Assembly (NCBI GenBank): GCA_009778425.1
Contig: WRJU01000114.1
Coordinates: 1 to 5,039, forward strand
Length of the DNA: 5,039 nt
Source: Pseudomonadota bacterium
Lineage (GTDB): Bacteria; Pseudomonadota; Gammaproteobacteria; Burkholderiales; Rhodocyclaceae
Direction: 5' to 3'
Positions 1 through 5,039 of this stretch are shown here, piece after piece. The notes under the pieces were generated by a model. That model searched no databases. It was not told the origin of the DNA and saw only the letters and a list, made by a program, of their open reading frames with translations. The translations under genes and the position numbers were made by a program. Each line of letters begins with the position of its first letter. Within the stretch, counting starts at the first letter, position 1.

Positions 1-226
1 ATGGCAGGGTTTCAGGCAGTTCGCTGGGTGCTTCCTGGTCGGCCACGGCGGACGGAGAGACCGGTTCGGATGAGGCGGTTTCCAATGGCGGGGTTTCGGG
101 CTGTTCGCCGGGCGTTTCCTGATCGGCCATAGCGGGCGGAGAGTCCGATTCGGGCGGGGCGATTTCCAATGGAGGATTTTCTAGCTGTTCGCCAGACGCT
201 TCCTGGTTGATTACAGCGGGCGGAGA
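1..226 (-). repeat. 84-bp imperfect tandem repeat, at least 2.7 units, in frame
   Basis: Read on the minus strand, the units are 226-143, 142-59 and 58-1 (third unit cut by the window edge). By hand alignment, units 1 and 2 match at about 64 of 84 bases and units 2 and 3 at about 47 of 57. The period is a multiple of three, so each unit encodes 28 residues in the same frame. Landmarks shared by all visible units are TCTCCG at the start, CAGGAA about 20 bases in, and GAA codons at the same offsets. The differences are scattered substitutions with no indels, so the duplications are not very recent. More units may lie beyond the edge. Confidence 0.85.
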
Positions 227-286
227 GGATTTCTTTGACTTTGATTTTGGCTTTGACTTGGGCTTGTCGGTTTTTCCTGTTTTCAT
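1..286 (-). CDS. Unidentified protein with Lys/Ser-rich N-terminus and 28-residue Pro/Glu-rich repeats (3' end outside window)
   Basis: The open frame starts with ATG at 286, overlaps the bioD stop by 4 bases (ATGA) and runs without a stop to the left edge; 95 codons are visible. An AGGA sits 7 bases before the ATG, inside the end of bioD, so the start is well supported and translational coupling to bioD is likely. Residues 2-19 hold nine lysines, mostly alternating with Ser and Pro. From residue 21 a 28-residue unit repeats (21-48, 49-76, 77 onward, cut by the edge) with a pattern like SPxA..DQE.PGEQPETPPLE. Residues 20-95 contain no Lys, Arg, His, Cys or aromatic residue, so the visible part is a basic tail joined to an acidic, probably disordered, repeat region. 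No signal peptide or membrane segment is visible. I do not recognise the family. A folded domain may follow beyond the edge, with this stretch acting as a linker or tail. A biotin-related role is suggested only by position. Confidence 0.72.
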   Translation of the reverse strand, partial: MKTGKTDKPKSKPKSKSKKSSPPAVINQEASGEQLENPPLEIAPPESDSPPAMADQETPGEQPETPPLETASSEPVSPSAVADQEAPSELPETLP

Positions 287-993
287 GGTTGATTCCTGGT
301 AGCGTATGGCGTTGATTGGCAAGGTAAACTAATAAGGTGCGCCAGCGCATCAGGAGCCCTATTGGGCGCGCAGGGGAGCGTTCCCAGCAGCGGAGCATCG
401 AAACGGCGGCGCAAAAATTCTATATTCTCATACAAATGCGGCATGTCTGGATAAAGGCAGTTTGCGATCCAGCCTTCCAGGCGCAGATTGCGGGAAAGGA
501 TGGCTTCGGCAGTGAGCAGCGCATGGCTGATGCAGCCGAGTCGCATGCCGACGACGAGGATGAGGGGCAAATCCAGTTCGCGCGCGATGCGCGGGGCGTC
601 GGTTTCCTCGCTCAAAGGCGAAAGGAATCCGCCTGCGCCTTCGACGAACAGGCGTTCGCAGCGCTGGGCGAGGTCGTCGAACGCTCGATAGATGCGCGCA
701 GGCTCGATGTGGATGTTTTCTTCCCGTGCCGCGAGATGCGGGGAAACTGGCGCGCGCAAGCAGTAGGGGTTGAGCCGTTCCAGCCCCGGATCGAAACTGC
801 CGGCAGCCAGCAGCTGCGCGGCGTCTTCATTGATGGTTTTGCCGTCGATCGTTTCAGTGCCCGAGGCCACAGGCTTCATGCCGAGGGTTGTCAAGCCTTG
901 TGCGCGCGCAGCGTGGATGAGCACACAGGTGGCGAATGTTTTGCCGATTCCTGTGTCGGTTCCAGTGACGAACCATGCGCGAAACGTGCTCAT
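283..993 (-). CDS. bioD: Dethiobiotin synthetase BioD
   Basis: ATP-dependent cytosolic enzyme that carboxylates 7,8-diaminopelargonate with CO2 and closes the ureido ring, giving dethiobiotin, the substrate of BioB. The 236-residue protein fits the family's usual length (about 225). Visible motifs are the P-loop GTDTGIGKT at residues 11-19 with its Lys18, the KPVASG substrate and magnesium motif at 40-45, NPY and SPH segments near 75-86, VEGAGG at 117-122, VVGMRLGCISHALLT at 147-161 and WIAN at 175-178 near the nucleotide-binding end. The ATG at 993 overlaps the bioC stop by 4 bases and has GAGGAA 6 bases upstream. The last ten or so residues after ISLPCQ look like a short non-conserved tail, which also carries the ribosome binding site of the next gene. 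Assignment is by family motifs; nothing is missing. Confidence 0.97.
   Translation of the reverse strand: MSTFRAWFVTGTDTGIGKTFATCVLIHAARAQGLTTLGMKPVASGTETIDGKTINEDAAQLLAAGSFDPGLERLNPYCLRAPVSPHLAAREENIHIEPARIYRAFDDLAQRCERLFVEGAGGFLSPLSEETDAPRIARELDLPLILVVGMRLGCISHALLTAEAILSRNLRLEGWIANCLYPDMPHLYENIEFLRRRFDAPLLGTLPCAPNRAPDALAHLISLPCQSTPYATRNQP
294..297 (-). promoter_or_regulatory. Ribosome binding site of the repeat-protein gene
   Basis: AGGA on the minus strand lies 7 bases before the ATG at 286. It falls inside the last codons of bioD, and it is what selects this start over other frames in the area. Confidence 0.6.
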
Positions 994-1787
994 GCAGGCT
1001 TCCTCAGGGCAAGCAAGATCAAGTCATACGTCGCGGGCAACGCGCCATCCGGGTGTCGAAAGGCTTCGTAGGCGGACTGGAGCGTCTGCCAGCCTTTCCG
1101 TCCGAGGGAACTCCGCCGCCGGTCTCTTATGGCGCGAGCGCCGATAGCCTTGATATTACCAAGGAGCGCGTGCAAATCGGCGGCAACATCGAGTAGTGTT
1201 TTCCGCAAATGAGATTGGACGGTCAGGCCAGCGGCTTTGGAGGCTTCAAGCCAGTGCTCCGTGGCAGTGAAGTCGATGACGTGTACGCCATCGTCTACTG
1301 CGCTGAACGCAGTACGCAATTCGTGAAGAGTCCGGGGGCCAAGGGTAGCAATTCGCGCCACGCCTCCCGGTGAGAGAACCCGGAAGGCTTCCTCAAGCGC
1401 CGTTTCCGGAGAGCACCATTGGAAGGCGAGGTTCGACCAGTAAAAATCAATGGATGAATCGGCCAGCGGCAAGTTCTCGATGTCCGCGCAAACGGGGTGT
1501 GCCGCGCTTGCCGCACAAGCGGCATGCTTGAGCATCGCTGTGGAAAAGTCGAGCGCGACACACTGCGCTTGCGGAAAAAACGCGGATAGCGCGGGCAGGG
1601 ATTGCCCGGTTCCACATCCGGCATCCAGTACGCGGCGAATGCGGGAGGGCAGCGGTTGCGCGCGGGCAAAGGCGAGTAGGCGTTGCGCCGCTGCGTCCTG
1701 CACATGAGCGGCAGAACCGTAAGTAGGCGCGGCGCGGTCGAAGGCGCGGCGAACCTGGCTTTTGTAGGGATCGAAAGCCTTGCTCAT
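990..1787 (-). CDS. bioC: Malonyl-ACP O-methyltransferase BioC
   Basis: SAM-dependent methyltransferase that esterifies the free carboxyl of malonyl-ACP. The product is disguised as a normal acyl primer and is elongated by fatty acid synthase to pimeloyl-ACP methyl ester. The 265 residues compare with about 250 in E. coli. It opens with the family's FDRAAPTYGSAAHVQ segment (16-30). SAM motif I is VLDAGCGTG at 53-61, the acidic motif II is VALDFSTAML at 77-86, then DIENLPL at 102-108 and WSNLAFQWC at 117-125, which is diagnostic of BioC rather than a generic class I methyltransferase. RVLSPGG follows at 136-142. Further on, IKAIGARAI matches the LKGIGA segment of E. coli BioC. The ATG at 1787 overlaps the bioH stop by 4 bases; a modest AAGG lies 6 bases upstream. 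Its partner BioH is encoded just before it. Confidence 0.95.
   Translation of the reverse strand: MSKAFDPYKSQVRRAFDRAAPTYGSAAHVQDAAAQRLLAFARAQPLPSRIRRVLDAGCGTGQSLPALSAFFPQAQCVALDFSTAMLKHAACAASAAHPVCADIENLPLADSSIDFYWSNLAFQWCSPETALEEAFRVLSPGGVARIATLGPRTLHELRTAFSAVDDGVHVIDFTATEHWLEASKAAGLTVQSHLRKTLLDVAADLHALLGNIKAIGARAIRDRRRSSLGRKGWQTLQSAYEAFRHPDGALPATYDLILLALRKPA
1000..1005 (-). promoter_or_regulatory. Ribosome binding site of bioD
   Basis: GAGGAA on the minus strand ends 6 bases before the bioD ATG. It is the strongest Shine-Dalgarno match in the operon and lies within the last codons of bioC. Confidence 0.65.
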
Positions 1788-2554
1788 GGTTTGCCTTGTC
1801 CATTAAGGCTGGCATGAATCAGCGCCACGCAGTCCTCCGGGCGCGAGAGCAAAGGGGCGTGGCCGCAGTGTTCATATACGCTCAGGCGGGCATGGGGCAG
1901 GGCGGCGGCGAGCCATCGCGCGGCTTCGAGCGGCATCAGCGCATCATTGTCGCCGTGGATGAGGTGAACAGGTTGCCGGATTTCCGCGAGCCAGGGGCGC
2001 AGGTCGCTTTCCGCAAGAATTTTCAATCCGTCGGCGAGCGCGGGCAGGGGGTGTCCGGCGTGTGGGACGGCGGCGGCTTCGAGTTGGGGCGACAGGCGCC
2101 GACGGGAGGCGTCCCCCAGGGTTTGCAAGGCCAGGAAACGGTGCAGGGTCTGGGTCGGCTGGCTGAGGTATCCATCGGTGAAGGAAGTAACGAGTTCCGC
2201 GTCCAGCCCATGCGGCCAATCGGGCGCGGAGATGAAGCGTGGCGTGGCTCCCAGAAGAATCAGACGCTCCACGCGCTCAGGCCGGGACCGGGCGAGTTCC
2301 AGCGCGAGCGCGGCTCCGAGCGACCAGCCGATTACGGTGGCGCTCGAAGGCAAGGCGGGGGCGAGCGCATCGGCCCAGGCGGCAAGCGTAGGCGCGAAGT
2401 CGATGGCGTGGCCGTCGTGGCCGGGCAGGGCAGGGGCGTGTATCTCGAAATCGGCATTTTCCGTGATGAGCGCCGCAATCAAGGCTTGCCACACCTCCGG
2501 GGTCATCGCCCAACCATGCAGGAAGAGCAAAGGCGCTTTTTTCTTCCGGGTCAC
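1784..2554 (-). CDS. bioH: Pimeloyl-ACP methyl ester carboxylesterase BioH
   Basis: Alpha/beta-hydrolase that removes the methyl group added by BioC once the chain reaches pimeloyl length, stopping elongation and giving pimeloyl-ACP for BioF. The 256 residues equal the E. coli length. The oxyanion-hole HGW is at 13-15, the nucleophile elbow GWSLGA at 76-81 with Ser78, the acid Asp204 in HGDNDALMP, and the base His232 in GHAPLLS. The lid-region segment RFLALQTLG (139-147) and GLKILAESDLR (176-186) match specific stretches of E. coli BioH, which separates it from general hydrolases. The start is GTG at 2554, sharing GTGA with the bioF stop. The next in-frame ATG is codon 17, inside the HGW region, so it cannot be the start. 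A weak GGA lies 9 bases upstream. Codons 4-6 are a lysine run read from an A6 tract. Sitting inside the operon, this BioH is dedicated to biotin. Confidence 0.95.
   Translation of the reverse strand: MTRKKKAPLLFLHGWAMTPEVWQALIAALITENADFEIHAPALPGHDGHAIDFAPTLAAWADALAPALPSSATVIGWSLGAALALELARSRPERVERLILLGATPRFISAPDWPHGLDAELVTSFTDGYLSQPTQTLHRFLALQTLGDASRRRLSPQLEAAAVPHAGHPLPALADGLKILAESDLRPWLAEIRQPVHLIHGDNDALMPLEAARWLAAALPHARLSVYEHCGHAPLLSRPEDCVALIHASLNGQGKP
1794..1797 (-). promoter_or_regulatory. Probable ribosome binding site of bioC
   Basis: AAGG (as CAAGG) on the minus strand ends 6 bases before the bioC ATG. The match is short, so coupling to bioH through the ATGA overlap probably helps initiation. 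Confidence 0.45.
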
Positions 2555-3714
2555 AGGGTCTTTTCCAGGCGGTTGATGGCCTCAATGAGGCGGTCGACAT
2601 CGGCTGATGTGTGCGCTGCCGACAGCGTGATGCGTAGCCGTGCGCTGCCTGCGGGAACCGTAGGCGGGCGAATCGCCGGTATCCACAGCCCTTCTTCCAT
2701 GAGCGCGTCCCCAAGTGCCAATGCGGATGCGTTTTCCCCCACGATGAGGGGCTGGATTGGCGTGCGCGAGGGCAGCAATTTCCAGCGTTCCTGAGCCAAG
2801 CCTTTTGTCAGGCGTTCGATCAGCGCTGCAAGATGGGCGCGCCGCTCACCGCCTGCTTCGATGAGTTCGATGCTGGCAGCGAGAGTTTGCGCCAGTGCTG
2901 GGGGGGAACCCGTGGTGAAAATGTAGGTGCGCGCTTTCTGCATCAGCCATTCGATGACAGTCGAATTCCCGGCGACGAACGCGCCCGAAACCCCGGCGGC
3001 CTTGGAAAGCGTAGCCATCTGGATGAGCCGCCAGCCGTCGATACCCGCTTCCGCTAGCGCGCCGCGGCCCTGTGGCCCAAGTACGCCGAAGCCGTGCGCG
3101 TCGTCGACGAGCAGCCAGGCATCGAATCGTTCCGCGAGCGCCATCAACTCCCGCAAGGGCGCGACATCGCCATCCATGCTGAACACCGAATCGCTGACAA
3201 TCAGCTTTGTCTGAGCCGCGCTTGCCGCAAGCTGCCGTTCCAGCGCGGCCATGTCCTGGTGTGGGAAACGGTGCACGCCGGCGCGTGAGAGCAGCATGCC
3301 GTCGATCAGCGAGGCATGATTCAGGCGGTCGGCGAAAATTGCGTCATTGCGCCCGACTAGCGCCGGGATGATGCCCATGTTCGCCATGAAGCCTGAAGAA
3401 AACACCAGCGCCCGTTCGCGCCCGACGAAAGCCGCCAGCCGTTCTTCGAGCATGTGTTGCACGAGGTAGTGGCCGGAGACCAGATGCGAAGCGCCCGCGC
3501 CTACGCCCCATCGCCGCGCGCCCTCGGCCAGTGCCTCGGCCAGCCGGGGGTCTCCCGCCAGCCCGAGGTAATCATTGCTGCAAAACGCCGTGAAAGGCCG
3601 TCCGCCGATGACGACATGGGGCGAGCAGGGGGTCTCGATGTCGCGCCGGACGCGGCGCAGGTGATCGGAATCGAGCTTGTCGAGCGCAGCGCGCAGGTGA
3701 TCGAGCCGGTTCAT
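2551..3714 (-). CDS. bioF: 8-amino-7-oxononanoate (KAPA) synthase BioF
   Basis: PLP-dependent alpha-oxoamine synthase that condenses pimeloyl-ACP with L-alanine, releasing CO2, to make KAPA. The 387 residues agree with the family (384 in E. coli). Motifs in order: FCSNDYLGLA (44-53), GAGASHLVSGHY (72-83), FSSGFMANMG (105-114), DRLNHASLIDG with His133 that stacks on the PLP ring, SDSVFSMDGD (174-183), VDDAHGFGVLG with Asp204 and His207, and the Schiff-base Lys238 in TLSKAAGVSGA. The C-terminal IQPLIVG and IRPPTVPAGSARLR segments are typical of BioF and not of the related KBL or ALAS enzymes. The ATG at 3714 overlaps the bioA stop by 4 bases. No good Shine-Dalgarno is visible (nearest GGA 12 bases away), so translation probably depends on ribosomes finishing bioA. 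A C7 run lies in the GSPPAL codons with the frame intact. Confidence 0.97.
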   Translation of the reverse strand: MNRLDHLRAALDKLDSDHLRRVRRDIETPCSPHVVIGGRPFTAFCSNDYLGLAGDPRLAEALAEGARRWGVGAGASHLVSGHYLVQHMLEERLAAFVGRERALVFSSGFMANMGIIPALVGRNDAIFADRLNHASLIDGMLLSRAGVHRFPHQDMAALERQLAASAAQTKLIVSDSVFSMDGDVAPLRELMALAERFDAWLLVDDAHGFGVLGPQGRGALAEAGIDGWRLIQMATLSKAAGVSGAFVAGNSTVIEWLMQKARTYIFTTGSPPALAQTLAASIELIEAGGERRAHLAALIERLTKGLAQERWKLLPSRTPIQPLIVGENASALALGDALMEEGLWIPAIRPPTVPAGSARLRITLSAAHTSADVDRLIEAINRLEKTL

Positions 3715-5027
3715 GCCAGCGTTTGTTCCAGCGCGCCCGCGGCGGCGGCAACCAGTGCCCGCAGTTCCGGCTCGTCCATGACGTAAGGGGGCATGAAATA
3801 CACTGTGTTGCCGATGGGGCGCAACAGCGCGCCCGCTTCCAGCGCCGCCGCGAAAAACCGCCGCGAAAAGTCGTCTGCCGCGCCCTCTACGTCGAAGGCC
3901 GCGATCATGCCGCGCTGGCGCAGGTGACGAACGGACGCATGGCCGGAAAACGCCTCTTCCAGCAAACGTCCCAATGATTCCGCGCGTGCGCGGTTTGCCG
4001 CCAGCACATCGTCTTCTTCAAAAATATCCAGCGTCGCCAGCGCCGCGCGGCAAGCCAGCGGGTTGCCCGTATAGGAATGCGAATGCAGAAAGGCTTTTCG
4101 TGTATCGGAGTCGTAGAAGGTGCGGAAAATCTCCTCGTGGCAAAGCACCACGGACAGCGGCAGGTAGCCGCCGGAAATTCCCTTGGAAAGGCATAGCAAA
4201 TCCGGGCGGATCCCCGCTTGTTCATGTGCGAAGAACGTGCCTGTGCGGCCACAGCCCACGGCAATTTCATCGCAGATCAGGTGCGCTTGATAACGGTCGC
4301 AGAGCGCGCGCGCCAGCCGCAGGTATTCCGGGTCGTACATCACCATTCCGGCTGCGCCCTGCACCAATGGTTCCAGGATAAGCGCCGCAACCTGCCCGTT
4401 TTCCGCCTCCAGGTGCGCTTCCAGCGCCTCGGCGGCACGGCGCGCCACGTCGGCGGCGGTTTCTCCCGGCGCCGCCCGCCGCGCGTCCGGGGAAGGGACG
4501 GTGCTTGCCTGCCGCACCAGCGGCGCGTAAGCATCCCTGAACAAGGGCACGTCCGTCACGGCCAGCGCCCCTACGGTTTCTCCGTGATAACTGCCTTCCA
4601 GGCACAGGAAACGGTTTTTATGGGGCAATCCCCGGTTGCGCCATGCGTGAAAACTCATCTTCAGCGCGATTTCCGTGGCCGAAGCCCCATCCGAAGCATA
4701 AAAAGCATGCCCCAGCGCGCCTCCCGTGAGCGCCGCCAGCCGTTCGGAAAGTTCCACGACCGGAGGATGCGTAAATCCCGCGAGCAGCACATGCTCCAGC
4801 CGTTCGAGTTGGTCGCGCAGCGCCGCATTGATGCGAGGGTTGCAGTGCCCGAAAAGGTTGACCCACCATGAACTGATGCCGTCCAGCAGCCGCCTGCTGT
4901 CTTCCGTGACGAGCCATGGCCCTTCGCCCCCGACCACCGGCGTGAGGGGCAGGGTTTCGTGGTGTTTCATCTGGGTACACGGATGCCAGACGGCGGTAAG
5001 CGAGCGTTGCAGGAGCGTTGCAGGCAT
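3711..5027 (-). CDS. bioA: 7,8-diaminopelargonate (DAPA) synthase BioA
   Basis: Class III PLP aminotransferase that converts KAPA to DAPA, in most relatives with S-adenosylmethionine as amino donor. Residues are numbered from the ATG at 5027 (438 residues; E. coli has 429). WHPCTQM is at 14-20, DGISSWWVN at 49-57, YASDGASATEIALKM at 110-124, YHGET at 147-151, ILEPLVQGAAGM at 217-228, the PLP-pairing Asp253 in CDEIAVGCGRTG, the Schiff-base Lys282 in LSKGISGG, HSHSYTGNPLAC at 315-326, and RPIGNTVYFMPPY near the end with the substrate-carboxylate Arg. The start is not certain: the frame is open to the window edge and a TTG at 5036 is also possible, but the ATG fits family length. No Shine-Dalgarno is visible in the 12 bases before it. 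The first codons contain an 11-bp duplication. It is the first visible gene of the operon; bioB could lie upstream. Confidence 0.95.
   Translation of the reverse strand: MPATLLQRSLTAVWHPCTQMKHHETLPLTPVVGGEGPWLVTEDSRRLLDGISSWWVNLFGHCNPRINAALRDQLERLEHVLLAGFTHPPVVELSERLAALTGGALGHAFYASDGASATEIALKMSFHAWRNRGLPHKNRFLCLEGSYHGETVGALAVTDVPLFRDAYAPLVRQASTVPSPDARRAAPGETAADVARRAAEALEAHLEAENGQVAALILEPLVQGAAGMVMYDPEYLRLARALCDRYQAHLICDEIAVGCGRTGTFFAHEQAGIRPDLLCLSKGISGGYLPLSVVLCHEEIFRTFYDSDTRKAFLHSHSYTGNPLACRAALATLDIFEEDDVLAANRARAESLGRLLEEAFSGHASVRHLRQRGMIAAFDVEGAADDFSRRFFAAALEAGALLRPIGNTVYFMPPYVMDEPELRALVAAAAGALEQTLA
5002..5024 (-). repeat. 11-bp perfect tandem duplication in the first codons of bioA
   Basis: On the plus strand GAGCGTTGCAG occurs at 5002-5012 and again, with no gap, at 5013-5023; one further G continues the period. 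Because 11 is not a multiple of three, the two copies are read in different frames: the copy nearest the ATG gives Pro-Ala-Thr-Leu and the second gives Leu-Gln-Arg-Ser. The second reading leads directly into the conserved SLTAVWHPCTQM segment. Confidence 0.9.
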
Positions 5028-5039
5028 TTGTTTCAATTT

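Noticed and set aside
283..300. Operon terminator after bioD
   Set aside because: No hairpin with a T-run is visible, and the next gene starts within the bioD stop, so transcription must continue.
12..398. A 128-codon minus-strand open frame across the end of bioD and the repeat region
   Set aside because: It is Arg-rich and resembles no family known to me. It overlaps the end of bioD by over 100 bases and has no overlap junction or good ribosome site. The frame starting at 286 has an ATGA overlap and AGGA, so this one is a shadow that merely inherits the 84-bp periodicity.
337..1071. Long plus-strand open frame (244 codons) opposite bioD
   Set aside because: It is the antisense of a confidently identified bioD, a common result of GC-rich codon use. 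The translation shows no recognisable motif.
2534..2545. A6G stretch in bioH as a programmed frameshift site
   Set aside because: The stretch is read AAG AAA AAA GCG, which is not the A-AAA-AAG phase needed for a slippery heptamer. It lies only a few codons from the start, with no sensible product in another frame.
1796..2794. Long plus-strand open frame (332 codons) opposite bioH and part of bioF
   Set aside because: It spans the antisense of two confirmed genes, is rich in Gly and Arg, and matches no family I know.
2900..2906. C7 homopolymer (G7 on the plus strand) inside bioF as a possible phase-variable tract
   Set aside because: The frame is intact through it and it encodes the expected Ser-Pro-Pro of the family. 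Seven bases is short for phase variation and fits Pro codons in GC-rich DNA.
5028..5039. Promoter or BirA operator before bioA
   Set aside because: Only a dozen AT-rich bases upstream of the ATG are in the window, too few to support a -10/-35 pair or an operator.

Overview
The window is one tightly packed, leftward (minus-strand) biotin operon. In transcription order it reads bioA, bioF, bioH, bioC, bioD, then the start of an unrecognised gene that runs off the left edge. All six belong to one chain: each of the five junctions is a 4-base ATGA or GTGA overlap in which the stop of one gene shares bases with the start of the next. No gene is supported on the plus strand, where the long open frames are antisense shadows of GC-rich coding DNA.

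Together the five bio enzymes cover almost the whole route. BioC methylates the free carboxyl of malonyl-ACP so that fatty acid synthesis can elongate it. BioH removes the methyl ester once pimeloyl length is reached. BioF condenses pimeloyl-ACP with alanine to KAPA, BioA transaminates KAPA to DAPA, and BioD closes the ureido ring to dethiobiotin. Only bioB (sulfur insertion) is missing. It may lie upstream of bioA beyond the right edge, or elsewhere. All five enzymes keep their catalytic motifs and near-standard lengths, so the pathway looks functional.

Region by region: 1-286 is the 5' part of an unidentified gene encoding a lysine/serine-rich N-terminal tail followed by 28-residue Pro/Glu-rich repeats (84-bp DNA repeats); 283-993 is bioD; 990-1787 is bioC; 1784-2554 is bioH (GTG start); 2551-3714 is bioF; 3711 to about 5027 is bioA, whose first codons carry an 11-bp tandem duplication. 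The operon promoter, any BirA-type operator and the terminator all lie outside the window. There is no gene-free stretch of any length.

The GC-rich sequence, the BioC/BioH route and motifs such as WHPCTQMKHH in BioA suggest a proteobacterium, most likely a betaproteobacterium. Genus cannot be set from this sequence. The bio genes themselves are ordinary. The part worth following up is the repeat-rich gene coupled to the end of bioD.
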